Below, in pieces: positions 1-33,000 of a stretch of DNA of 60,000 nt (the stretch's first letter is position 1; the number at the start of each line of letters is the position of its first letter). The position numbers and the translations under genes were made by a program. Source of the DNA: Cristatella mucedo (lineage: Eukaryota; Bryozoa; Phylactolaemata; Cristatellidae). The DNA lies in contig WPIO01000167.1 of NCBI GenBank assembly GCA_009760855.2, positions 536,501 to 596,500 on the forward strand. Direction: 5' to 3'. A model generated the notes under the pieces. That model had not been told where the DNA came from and searched no databases. It saw nothing but the letters and a program-made list of their open reading frames with translations.

Positions 1-19
1 GGCTCCTAGCGCCGCCCGC

Positions 20-165
20 GGTATGGCGCCTAGCACTTGACGACCGGGGCTCGGGAGTTCGACTCCTGCAAACAGGCAGTCCTACGCTGCCGTCTGGCAA
101 GCGGCGACGATGGCCACTAGTGCACTTCTGCCGCTATACAAAGGAGGCCGTTCGATCAGCTTCAC
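20..165 (+). repeat. SINE-B copy
   Basis: A tRNA-like box B (gggagttcgactcctgc) is followed by a body with two short palindromic parts and an end close to tgccgctatacaaaggaggc. It aligns by eye along its whole length with the copy at 31608-31770 and with others at 10.8, 47.1, 47.7 and 55.7 kb. It lies in what would be the last visible intron, or the 3' flank, of the PCBP gene. Confidence 0.7.
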
Positions 166-21915
<21,750 letters not shown>

Positions 21916-22160
21916 ATCGACGATTCCTGTTGACCTAGCACAAAGTCGTCCCAAGCAGGCAGGTGGACTGGCCGTCTGCTGGTCGCCCTGCAGAGGTATG
22001 GCTGACGCCGCCGGCCGCCGGGGAGTGCCCGGGCTAGGGAGTGAGGAGTCGGTGGAAAGGTGGTGGAAGCCTGCAACGACGGCCCAACGGTCTGTCAGTG
22101 AGACACGGCCGGCTGGCCAAGCGGAAGCCGATGTGGCTCGAGGTCGAAACACAATAACTC
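21916..22160 (-). other. Possible 5' extension of PCBP exon 1
   Basis: The coding frame stays open upstream of the chosen ATG to at least 22152. Acceptor-like sites with AG after pyrimidines end exons at 21987 (cctctgcag) and near 22055 (gtcgttgcag). The encoded residues show no family similarity, so 5' UTR or upstream intron is more likely than extra protein. Confidence 0.4.
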
Positions 22161-23060
22161 AATGCAATATTATGAAGCAATCAGCCGGTCTTGCCGATTG
22201 CTTTCCCTTGCTGAATAGAAAAATCAATGAAATCAGTGCTCCTAAAACAACTAATTATACCACACTCCACAACAGGCCCTAGGTGCCAGATGTGTTTTCG
22301 TTGCTCATCATTTTTGTTGCTCAGCCAGAAGAGCAGACTGGCAGGAAGAGAGGCTGACAGCGTACCGGCTTCCTCGACACCTCACGCCCCAACCCCGAAG
22401 AGGGAGCCGTGCCTGCTTCCCAACATACTGGATGACAAGTAGGCGGATGTGCTATAGATAGCAAAGCATAAAAGCTACTGCCACAGCTTTCAGATGCTTC
22501 AGCGAATGAGCTGGCGCCATGCATGCATCCCTGCTAGAGACCGACAAAAGAGTTGCAAGCTAAATTATCCTTTCGTATAAAAGCTGCTGCTGGGTCAAAT
22601 GAAAACATCACAGCATCGGCCAAAAGTCTGTTTAACCTAGAAATTATTTGCTGCTTTTCATAGCCTTGGGCAATCGAGCACTATTAGCTCAGAGCAAACT
22701 ATGGGAAAGCCCCGGGGATCTCCTTGCTGCACGATGTGCCACCACTGGCTTCGTCCTCAAAAAACGAAGTGTTTTCGGTATACGGTGACTGCACAGCTGA
22801 GAGAATGCTATGCTGCGTGGAGCAGGAACCTGTTACAAACCCAGAGCCACGTAGTAAATGGCCTAAAAGAGCGCAGAAATTTAGCCATGCCACAGAGTCA
22901 CCTGTCGGCCCTCAAGCAACCAGAATGCATCGCAGCAGTGACAGCAAGATTCGAATCGAACAGCTCAGCTGTAGATATGCACACAATCATACATTCACGT
23001 GATCATAAACACCCAATCAAGCGCACATGTCTGCCCACGTGAGGACACGTGAGGGACACA
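22161..23060. other. No gene recognised
   Basis: Mixed sequence with short unrelated open frames. I see no exon, transposon or tandem repeat that I can support. Confidence 0.5.
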
Positions 23061-23064
23061 CGAA

Positions 23065-23074
23065 TGCACACACA

Positions 23075-23145
<71 letters not shown>
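23065..23145. repeat. (CA)n microsatellite
   Basis: About 36 CA units, flanked by CA-rich degenerate sequence to about 23225. Confidence 0.95.
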
Positions 23146-23146
<1 letters not shown>

Positions 23147-23494
23147 CGCGTGCATGTAAACATACACAGACATGCAATCACGCAGGCACATGCATGCAGA
23201 CATACATGAGCATCAACACAAACAGGCAGGCAAGCAAGTAGACCACATTACAAAGATACAGAGTAAGTAACACCATAGGCCAAATAGTGGCCAGGCAGCA
23301 GTAGGCAAATCCGGAAGCTAGCACAAAATAAGACAAGCGAAGTTTGTTAGACTAGATCATCAGATGGTTGGACGTTATCACTCATCCAGTGCTCAATAAG
23401 GATGCTCAATTGGTTGAGGGCCCAGGGTTGAAGGTTTGCTATCTATCCAGCAATTACTCACACAAGAGGCAGAGAAAGCATGGCAAAACATTAA

Positions 23495-23650
23495 ATATAA
23501 TTCATTTCTAATTCATATGTATAGTACCCTAAGAGAACATAATCTTCATACAGGCGCTTCACATATGCCACAGTGCTCAAGCCCACGACCTCGCTCATTG
23601 AATGCATTCAACTTGACCTTGGTCGAGGCGAGCCTTAACCACTGGGTGTA
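23495..23650 (-). repeat. SINE-A copy
   Basis: A tail (atagtaccctaagagaacat) is followed by caggcgcttcacatatgcca, then caagcccacgacctcgctc, then ttgaccttggtcgaggcgag and the head. It ends next to a (TG)n array. Confidence 0.8.
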
Positions 23651-23697
23651 ACCAGCATGGCTATTAAGATCTACTGTGGCTAGTGCACACTGCATAC

Positions 23698-23791
23698 TTT
23701 TGTTTGTGTGCACATGCAGGTGTGTTGGTGTGTGTGCGTGTGCGAGTGCACAGGCATGTGTGCGCGTGTGTGCGTGTGTGTGTGTGTGTGT

Positions 23792-23842
<51 letters not shown>

Positions 23843-23890
23843 TGTGTGTGTGTGTGTGGGCGTGCACACTTCCAAATGTGCATGTGTGTG
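23698..23890. repeat. (TG)n microsatellite, interrupted
   Basis: TG-rich across about 190 bp, with purer cores at about 23776-23840. Frames across it (poly-His/Thr, poly-Cys/Val) are artefacts. Confidence 0.95.
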
Positions 23891-25090
23891 CTTGTCGGCA
23901 GCAACGTCTCTGCACACCTACCGAACCGAATGAAGTAGGCAAGCAGCAGCAGCACGATGGTATCGGCTCGGCAGCCCTTTGGTAATGAGGCAGCAATAGC
24001 ATCCAGTCTTATCCTACCGAAGGTATCAATCATTCGGTCGTATCCTACAGATCGTACCCAGCATTCATGCTTATCCTGTCTAGGGTACGAACGAAAGAAT
24101 AAGGCCCTCCAGTGCAGTATTGACCAGATAGTTTGGGAGCGTCCTTGCATGAGACAGACACGAGTCAAAGCAAAGACTGTTGGACGTCACGATCGCATCG
24201 AGCGATCACAGAGCCCAGCCCGGCCAGCGTAGTCGATGGCGGTCAGACCGGCTTTTAGGGCAGGTTGTGGGCAGCAAGCCGCCAAGTGTCGTTGGTGCAA
24301 GTTCCAGTCGATGCTGCACAATGCCAAGACAGCCAAGTTAATTAAAAGCATTCCCGCATGGAAGTTCAGAGCAGTGCCTGCAGTGTCCCCACACTGCAGG
24401 CACTTCCTGTGCATAGCCTACCCTCTGTAGCATCACATGGGTGTGGCCTCCATAATTCTGTCACAGACGCACGAAGTGAGAGGTCTGCCGTTGCCTAACC
24501 GCTTCTTCGATACTCACGGACACGGCTGTCGTCTTTGTCTTCAGTCCTTTCGGCATCCGAGAGACAAACACCGGTAACCAGATCCTTGACTGGTCAACCC
24601 AGATTGATACCTGGACAATGTACAGAACTAGAAAACGAGGTTAATGGGCAGTCTGATTTAAATGGTGCTTTCAGTCTCATCGTTAGGCTGGGTCACTGCG
24701 TTGCAATTGTTCCTTTAGACTAGTCTAGGTATGCCTACTCCTCGTGCTCCTACAGGTCTGTCTGCTCTACTACTGCTCTTGTGAAAGAGAAGCTAGAGAA
24801 GAGGCTAGAAAAGAGTTGGTCAGGTGGTGGTCAGGTGGGTGACAAAAACCCACAGATCTGGTTCCCTATCTAGCGATGTCCAATTATGGGCTAGCAGCAG
24901 CATGTTGCCATCCAGTGGGAGCTAATTCAGCAGTTACATACATACACCGGTAGATGGGGCATTGCAAATTGAGCTGCTTCTGGGTAATGCTTGCTCGCGA
25001 AAGTCTGAAACATCTTACGAAACAGCAGATCAAATAGTTTTGCTACCGATGGCAGCTTGAGTAATTATACGGACAGCACTTCAGTCCATT
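23891..25090. other. No gene recognised
   Basis: I see no convincing exon or repeat. A perfect inverted pair, gtgcctgcagtgt...acactgcaggcac, lies at about 24375-24403. Confidence 0.5.
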
Positions 25091-25099
25091 AAATACCTC

Positions 25100-25144
25100 C
25101 CCCTCTCTCGCTCTCTCTCATTCTCTCACACTCTCTCTGTCTCT

Positions 25145-25205
<61 letters not shown>
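25100..25205. repeat. (CT)n microsatellite
   Basis: A degenerate CT-rich lead and a pure core of about 28 units at about 25149-25204. Confidence 0.95.
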
Positions 25206-25210
<5 letters not shown>

Positions 25211-25344
25211 ATTGCACTCACTTCGTCCCCTCTATTTTTTCCATTCGGCCACTACAGAGCATGATGTATTCTTTCAGAGCTATTCGTGGGCCACTCAACA
25301 CGGGCCACCTTAAATCAGTGCCAATGACCCCACATTGTTATCAT

Positions 25345-25540
25345 ACAAATGCTGTTTCTCCTAACTCACCTATGCTTCTCACTTTCTCTTTGTTGATGAA
25401 GTCTGTCGCCTACCAATTCGTATCGAAAGCCGCCTAAGCTGTGAGTGGGCTATAAAAAAACTCTCTTACATAACACCCACCCAGTTTTTGTGGCTTTGCC
25501 GAGCTACAGACAGAGCTATTTAACGTAATGTAATGTATCT
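25345..25540 (+). pseudogene. LINE family 2 3' end, left arm of an inverted pair
   Basis: It contains cttctcactttctctttgttg, gaagtctgtcgcctacca and gtggctttgccgagctacag, as in the copy at 21.5 kb. It meets an opposite copy at about 25540 over a taacgtaatgtaatgta junction. Confidence 0.85.
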
Positions 25541-25885
25541 CCGTCTGTAACTCCATAAAGTCATAAAGACCAGGTGGGTGTTACGCAGGAGAGTTTTGTA
25601 TAGCGCACTCACAGCCTAAGCGGCTTTCGGTACACATTCGGTAGCCAACAGACTTCGTCTCACGCAACAAAGAGAAAGTAAGAAGTATAGCAGAGTCAGG
25701 AGAGCAGTTGAGGTAGTGAGTAGCACGGAAGTAGCAGCTCAGGACCGCTGAAAAGGATAAGCCATAGTCGGCAGCAGGAGAGTAGTTGTCACTGTGTGAG
25801 AATTGTGGATGCGAGTTCCACAGTCTAGGACCTGCAGAGCTAAAGCTTCTGTCGCCAACGGTCTTTAAGCGGAGCTACATACATA
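25541..25885 (-). pseudogene. LINE family 2 3' end, right arm of an inverted pair
   Basis: This is the reverse complement of the 21.3-21.64 kb copy: tctccgtctgtaactccata, then gttacgcaggagagttttgt, then the reverse of the C-terminal frame to about 25880 (gtcgccaacggtctttaagc). Confidence 0.88.
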
Positions 25886-27780
25886 TATTGGGAACTCAGT
25901 CAAACGGCTCCTTAGTTAAAACTGACAATATCAACCAATGCTGCTAATCTGTTGGCTATGCTTCGATATCGTTACCGCAAGCAGCATATACACGGAGGCC
26001 ACATGCTGGGGGCATCTGGACAGACGCGTGGAGCACGTGCTAGTAACTGAGGCGAGGTGCTTGCACTTCAAGTAGCTTCACGAGCTGCCAGCAGCTTCAC
26101 ATAGTCACCCACAATTAGCAATTATTAGAAGCCTGATATCAGAAGAGCTGCATACTATCAGATGCCTTAAGGCTGAAGCAAACCTTCGTTCAATGTGGCA
26201 GCATGAGTGCGGCAGTATCGCCGAGCCTGGGAGGCTGAGACGCTGAGATGCAGTACTTCTTTCCCTCAGTACTGTGTGAGCTCCCAGGTTACTGCCTCAG
26301 CAGTCGATACCAATACCTGCTAGCTTTCAGTGAGGCTTAGTGTCAGACTTTACTGCCTATTATAGGATGCCTTGAGCTGCATAAGAAGGTGGCAACCCTG
26401 GCAGAATGCAGCTCAGAGTGCACTCCAATCGACCCTGTGAGGAAATGACTACAGGAAATCTTTGCATTCCTCTAAGAAACTGCAAGCCAAAGATCCGAAT
26501 CCAGACTGGAAATTCTGAGAACAGGTGCAGGCACCTTATCTATCGATCCAGAGCATCAAGCGAGAGCTGCTGGCTGAGCTGTCGTGTGAGCATGAATTGC
26601 TCTGACACTGACAAGCTTCTTACACTGAATATTGGCAAGCCAGCTTAGCCCCGGTGAAGATCGAATTAGTCAGCTAAGCACGAGGGGGATAATTGTTATG
26701 GCATAAGTAGTGACGTGAAATGTAGAGTTGCAAGACAATAGCATGCAGGCTCACTGAACCCCCAGACAGCCCATCGTGGCCACTGTGGGTTAGGCAAGCT
26801 AGCACTTTCTTCTATGAAACAAGTGCTCGGCAGTGCACCACTTGTACCACTGGCATGTGCGAGCAGACACTCGGTTCAGCCATGAGTGCTCTAGAGGGCG
26901 GCGTAAAGTGGTAACCTCTGTCGATGGTTTAAAGCCGGCTGAAAACCGGTCAGAGCCCATGCTAACTGCTGAAGTTGCAGAGGTGAAACCGATGCCAGAG
27001 GCAGGCAACCTCCGTTGGTACATTTCTTCGAGCAAAGCCATCTTAAGACGATTCACTAAAAATGGCGAGTATGTGGTCATGTCGTTAAATCACGAGTGTT
27101 TATCTCGAAAGCTCTTGCTGATTGCGCAGCAAATAGTCTAACCGACAGCTGTGTGTTACTGCAAGGGTCCCCTTATCAGACCACTGAGGGCCTGCTAATC
27201 TCACTACTTAATTTCCCGACATGTCTGTTCCCTCTGAGGGCGAAATAATAGCAGAGAGTACTGGGTGCACTCGGGTGTGAGGTTACAACAACAGCGATGA
27301 CTGCTCACGGTCAGCCAAAGGGGATTATGTCAGTTTGGAGATGCATCAACCGGCTACAGCAGAAGAGCTCACTACTTTCTCTCCAGCCTTTGAGCAGTGG
27401 CTAGTAGCCCCTGTCTACTGATCGAAGACAGGTCCGTTGCACAGGATGCTCGGATGGCCACAGCGAGGGTGCCTCAGGTTCATTCAGGTGGGCCATGTTC
27501 GGTCGAAGAACATGATCCACGCGCCTGCACAGCACACTCCTCTCACTTGTCGGTCACCACGTAATGCAGCAGCAAGAAGAATCTCGAAACTGCTGTGGCA
27601 ATCCAAAAAGGCATCGTCGACCGGTCTGCAGACGAGACAAGAGAAGGGAGAGCTGGCTGACTATGCTGAGGGTGAAGGTCGGCGCCCGGCAAAAGAGCCA
27701 GCTCTGCTCTGGCACTGGGGGCATAGGAGTGGGAGCTCAGACTGGGACACGTGCTTCAGGCCTGAAGCTTGGCTACGATG
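25886..27780. other. No gene recognised
   Basis: There are open frames of up to about 100 codons on both strands (for example at 26.8-27.1 kb), but none shows a known domain or a convincing splice context. Confidence 0.5.
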
Positions 27781-27972
27781 CAACTGCAACGTTCTGTAAC
27801 TTACTTTTAGGCCCCTTCATTTTCTGGCTAGAGCGGACCGATCAGAACTACACCTCCTCGTGCTTGATGATGTTACCACCTATCATCTGGCAATGCTTTC
27901 TACCCAGCATCTGTAATATTCCTAGAAACAGATTCAGTTCTCTGAGGGTACTATGCAAATGTAATATTAATA
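27780..27972 (+). repeat. LINE family 1 3' end, left arm of an inverted pair
   Basis: 3' UTR-like sequence is followed by agcatctgtaatattcctag, then attcagttctctgagggtac and an AT-rich end. It joins a minus-strand tail at about 27970. Confidence 0.75.
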
Positions 27973-28320
27973 ATAATACACTTGATAAAGCGCCCTCAGA
28001 GAACTCAATCTCTTTCTAGGCGCTTTACATTTGCTGCAAAGGGAAACGCGATTGAATGGTGAGTAATATCATGCTTGATAAACAACATTAATGACATGGT
28101 TAAGGGTGACATGCACAGGGTCAGCATGCAAGTGTGGTTAGTTTCCGCGTGCAGTGTCAGCACGCTCAAGCACAAAAAGGACGAATCACAGGGACCCACT
28201 AAATGCCGTCCTAAATAGGTGTTTTTAAGTTCTTTTTAAATGTGGTCAAGGTCAGGGGATGTTGTGATGCAAGTCGGGACTGAGTTCCAGGAATGTATTA
28301 TTATTATTATTATTATTGTT
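27965..28320 (-). repeat. LINE family 1 3' end, right arm of an inverted pair
   Basis: It reads taataataatacacttgata, then aagcgccctcagagaactca, then the 3' UTR block (acatggttaagggtgacatg) also found at 17.76 kb. A TTATTATT run lies at about 28296-28332. Confidence 0.82.
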
Positions 28321-28749
28321 GTTATTATTATTAACTGCAGACTAGATGGCTGTGCTGGAATTGGTGGAGAATCTATTCCTATCGCCTATTCCGATATGCG
28401 ACACGGATCGGTCTAGCTCGGCCGACGAGCTCCCTTCGGTGACTCATCGAAGAAGCCGATCGCGATCAAAGTGCTCGGCATAAAGAAGGAAGTAGAACTG
28501 CAGACTGCAGGCACCGACTGCGACAGGCAATGAATGCAGCAGGAACTAGGTGGCATGCGAATTTCGAAGGCATCTTCATCGTTGCATGCAGCGCGAAATC
28601 TTCACAGCTGGTCGTAGCAAGCTTGGGGCTAGCCTGAGGCAGCTGCGGCGATAGCAATCCGGGACTCAATGTCCACATGCAACAGACCGGCCCACGATGC
28701 AGACAAAGCAGGTCTGAAGAGCTGCGCTGAGCTAAGCTGAGCGGGCGGC

Positions 28750-30930
28750 ATTCGATTCAGGGCTGCAGTTTACTGCTGCCACGTGGTTGTCGCCGCCGCC
28801 GCTCCTCCCTTGCTCTGACCTGGCCGTAGGCAGCAGAGGGGCTCGCTCGGCCGCCGGCAGACTGTGCAGAGTCTTGCTAGCTCTCTGCACACACCTCCGG
28901 CTGGGGGCAGCCGTTAATTTCGCTTTGACCTCGGAAACTGATTTAATTGTGTTCCTGTGCCCGTGGCTGACGACTCACTCGAACCGCTTCCAGCTGCCTT
29001 TCTTGCTACTCTCCCGGCGTCGAAGAAAAAGGAGGAGAAGGATGGATGGCAGCACCAACTGGGCAGAGGCCGTGCGGGGAAAGCAGTCAACAATCCTGTT
29101 GCAAACTGCAAAGGAAGCATGGGGGTAGGGAGGGAGTGGGCGGGTGGTTGGGCGAGGGTTTCTGCCGCCGACCAAGAGCAGAATTTGTCATGGCAGATAA
29201 ACTCACGCACGCCTTTGGCAGAAAGCTGCTTCGAAGTGCCAACCGCTCACACTCGTCGGCATGTCTAGCCGCTCGGCGGCTCGGCGGTTTTCGACCGCCC
29301 AACTGTGCAACGCCTCGTCGGTCGGAGGGGGGGGGCTTGCTTTTCGTGCTCTCCCTCCGTTTATTGCCGAGCCACGAGAGCTCGAGGGGTGGCTTGCTGT
29401 TCCGCCATTTATTGCCATTTATTTAGCAGACAAAAGGAAGCGGGTGCAAGTGGCACTCGTTGCACCACAGCCGACGTGATTTTGCTCTGCAGCTGCTGCT
29501 GTGAGGTGAAGATCGGCTTGGAGTGGTGACTTTGGCAGAGCTAAGGCTCACCGATGTGTCGTGACTAGAACCTCAGCAGCGCCCTCGGCTATATTCCATT
29601 TCCAGACATTCAGGGGCGGTGGCCAGCATCGGTGATTTCCATTCATTGTAAAGACTTTACCGTTTCCAGCTTCGACCGGGCAGCTCCACGGTACTAGCCA
29701 CAGGAATCGGGTCCGACAGACTCAGCCTCATTGAAGCTTCAGCGAGAAATATGGCACTGGGCTAAGCTTGTCTCACTAAACATGACCATTGGTGTGCGCT
29801 TTGCACGAAACGATCACTTACAGTTTGGCCAGCCGGACCCTACACGAGCTGTGCCGGCAAAGCAGCTTCAAAGTCATCGATGATTATTCGAGGTTCTTAC
29901 AATGGAAATGTCGTGTGACATCAGCGCCTCAATCACTTCCCCAAACTGCTGCTGCTCGAAAGAATAAGCTGCTCTTATTCTTTGGCTCCTCACTCTGCGA
30001 CGCACTCATGGTCACAGCGACTGAGCAAAGTCAAACAGAGGCCTCTCACTGAAGCAGAGGCATCTTCTGCTGCTGGGTTCAAAGCGGCACTGCCGCAGAG
30101 GGAGCTAATGTCTAATGACTCGGGCGACAGCAGCACCTTTGCAATGAATCACCGGGGAAGGCTGCTGCTGCCCTGATCGCCCTGAGCATGTGCCTGCTGG
30201 TGCCTTGCTGCTGCTGCTGCTGGTTCGATTTGCAGCTGGCTGCGATCGCTGAGGCCATCGAGGGAAAGGAAGGAAAGCAGAACTGCAGCACCGAAGCAGC
30301 AGCAGGCCAAGGTTGAGTGCTGGACACATGAGCCGTGGGTATCTGGTAAGCGCCGCTGCTACACTGCACTGCACTGCACTGCAGCAGCAGCAGAGCGATA
30401 GACTCACCCTGCCAGGTGGAGGCAGCTCAGCCCTTTGCCGTTGTTGCGCAGGCTCGTCCACGCTGCCCTTCGCGAGTCGCTGGGTGGCTGCTGCTGACTC
30501 AGACTCAACGAGGCTGGACTGCTGCGGCCAATGCAGCCGCTGCCTGGCTGGCTGGCTGGCTGGCTGGCGGAGGAAAGGTGGGACGAAGCTGTCACTGGAG
30601 AGGCTGGGTGCGGACTGGCACCGAGGGCCCAGCTGCTTCTGCTGCTATAGGGAGCCTTGACTGGCCCTGCTGCTGCTGCTGCTTCGGGCCGCTCAGCATG
30701 ACCTCCAAGCTAGTGAGGCACGTTTTTATCAAAAGCACGTGGCGGGGCTGAGCGTAGGAGCAGCTTTCCCAGGGGGTGGTACCCAGCCCCGGCCGAGCTC
30801 CAGCTGCTGGCTGCTGATAGAGTTATCACGGCCTCCTCCTCTTCCTCTTCATCTTTTTTCTCCTGTCGCCCGGGGGAGGGAAGGCCCCGATCACCTCCCC
30901 TCGGGGTGGGGGGTGGGAGCCTAGCTCAGG
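28750..30930. other. GC-rich block, candidate 5' exon or promoter region
   Basis: Composition changes from the AT-richer flanks to GC-rich sequence with many CpG and CTG/CAG runs. Open frames occur on both strands with no known domain. On the minus strand a good donor (GGCAGG|gtgagt, exon end at 30408) follows an open stretch. On the plus strand there is a good donor (ATCTG|gtaagc) at 30345. Either could mark a non-coding first exon, but I cannot prove transcription. Confidence 0.35.
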
Positions 30931-31320
30931 CCAGCCTTCACGAAGTAGAGCCTAGCAGACCAAAGATCTGATCGTTGCGTCGCTGACGTGCGACTGTGTG
31001 GGACTTAGGTCGAAGAGAGTTCTGCAACGCCTGCCTCCTCCTGCTGCGGGCAACTGAAACTGTGGATCGGAGAAACTTCACTTTTAACGAACCAATGCAT
31101 GGGCGAGTGTAAAACTTGGGTCAGCAGCCCCCCACGGGACCAATTCGAAACTGCCGAGAGACCTTTGGCAGCTGGATGGTTGGTACATCTCTTCCACTGG
31201 CTAGTCATCTAACATGTCCGACATGGATGTTTCGATCGATCATTCCGTCGACGACTGATCAGTTCTTCCGGGCGTTTTACCCTGACCAGTAAGTAACGAT
31301 ACTAATTTCGAGTAGAACAT
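30931..31320. other. No gene recognised
   Basis: Nothing that I can support as exon or repeat. Confidence 0.45.
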
Positions 31321-31324
31321 CAGC

Positions 31325-31430
31325 GCAGGAATAAGGTGCTTGCAGTTAACAATTCAAGTCGTGGGTTGGACTCGTGCAGCAGGCAATCAATCCTCCATTG
31401 CCCTCTGCAAGCCAGGTAATAGACGAATTC
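31325..31430 (+). repeat. SINE-B fragment
   Basis: It contains aaggtgcttgcagttaaca, gtcgtgggttggactcgtgc (box B region) and gccctctgcaag, aligning to the first part of other SINE-B copies. The 3' half is missing or diverged. Confidence 0.55.
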
Positions 31431-31607
31431 AGCCACTTCACACGAATGAAGCTGCTGAATCGATAGCATTCACGTCAATACCCGCAGTTCATAGTGAGCT
31501 CAGAACTTTCAACGAGATTTTCATAACTTCTGTTTGTCAGAACGAGTGAACTGGTATGGTGGTATCGCCGCCAGTTTGGCACGAGGGCAGACGAGTTTTC
31601 TTGAGCC

Positions 31608-31770
31608 GTGATGGCACACTAGGTAAGGCGGTTGCTTTCACGACCTCTGTCCCGAGGTCATGCGTTCGATTCCTGCGGTGGGCGATCCTTTATCGCCACT
31701 GCAAGCGGTGGTGATAGCCGTAAAGGCTCTTCTGTCGATATACAAAAAGAGGCTGTTTAATCAGCTAGTG
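31608..31770 (+). repeat. SINE-B copy, reference-quality
   Basis: Head (ggtaaggcggttgctttcac), box B (gcgttcgattcctgc), gggcgatcctttatcgccac stem, gcaagcggtggtgatagccg and the end ggctcttctgtcgatataca are all present. Confidence 0.88.
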
Positions 31771-31839
31771 TTTTTTTCTTCTTTTTATCGGGTCTCCTTC
31801 GATAAGAATACCAGAGGCAGCTAGCAGAGCCAAGCGTTT

Positions 31840-32490
31840 GAGTCATATCGTCAAGAATTCTGCAACTCACAGGCTGCAGGTCTTTCTGGCAGCACAATAG
31901 GACGCCTGCAGTTGGTGCAAAACCCTGCAGCAAGGCTTGTCTGTCACGAAAATCGCAGCCATTGTATTGGGCATCTTCTCCACGATCTGTACCGGCACCG
32001 CCCGGCAAGCAGCATATCAGCACCTTTTCGAGCAGCGTATCATCAGCAAGGTTCGGCCACTACCTTCTAGGTCCCTTAATTCCCTTGCTCCAGCCTATCT
32101 CTCGGAAGTGCTTCCTTTTCAGGCATCACATGCTACTGCCCACTCTTAGGACTCAAGTCGATTAGCCGTAATCTAATCAACCATAAACCCTTCGGAGACT
32201 GTGCTCTCAGTTCATTCTCCCAAAATCTAGAGCTCACACTCGACTGATGTCACGATATCCCCTGACTTGACGACAATTAAAAAGAAACTAAAAACTTACC
32301 TGCTCCCCGAAGCGTTTGCTCCTTCCGTGTGAATGATCTAATGCGTCTGCCCATGCTTACTACCAGTGTGGAGGTGATCATCCCTGATCAATTGACATTC
32401 TTTGTTTCTAGCACAAGTAGAGTGCATAGAAAGGGATTTAGCTTTCTTGTGGTGCTATATCTATACTATATTAACAATTAAATCGTTATT
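31840..32490 (+). pseudogene. LINE family 1 C-terminus and 3' region
   Basis: A plus frame includes LQLVQNPAARLVCHENRSH, the LQ.VQNAAARLV motif that follows the polymerase domain in L2/CR1 elements. Later blocks match the C-terminal ...GDCALSSFSQNLE and the 3' region. Frameshifts and stops are frequent. Confidence 0.85.
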
Positions 32491-32904
32491 ATCTTAAGCA
32501 GTTATGTCTTTGAGGTATTTGTGCTACACAAATGCTGCTAACGGTTCAGTTATGACTATATCCACCTAGGACGATTTGAAGAAAAATAAGAAGATGCCAA
32601 TGAGTTCAACCAAAACTGCAGTTCTAAGAAAATACACTAACAATTCGGAGACTCTCATCTAAGCAGCTCCTTCCAGAGACGACTGACTATCAGCTATTCC
32701 TACTGCTGCCTCTCATCGTACAGGTGTGCCCTTATTTACCACAAGATGATTGCCTTAATTGTCTCATTACCCCTTACCTTCTGGCGATTCACGTGGGCAT
32801 TCCTGTGCCTTTTCGGTACATACTGTCCAGCATTCCACCTGAGCCTCTTACCGGCAGACTCGTGTCGTGAGCATTTCATGTGCCGAAAATCGGAAAAATG
32901 ATCA

Positions 32905-33000
32905 GACAGCTCCCTTTGTAGCAAATGTAAAGTGCCTAGAGAGAGATTAAGTTCTCTGAGGGTGCTTTATCAAGAGGATTATTATTATTATTATTATTAA
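32905..33000 (+). repeat. LINE family 1 tail
   Basis: It has ccctttgtagcaaatgtaaa, then gcctagagagagattaagtt and a run of ATT units at the end. Confidence 0.9.

Noticed and set aside
26799-27141. Overlapping frames of about 100 codons on both strands
   Set aside because: No domain, no splice context, and both strands are open by chance.
30105-30595. Gln/Ser-rich minus-strand frames in the GC-rich block
   Set aside because: They derive from CTG/CAG runs. There is no homology and only one donor, so they are noted as a candidate region rather than as exons.
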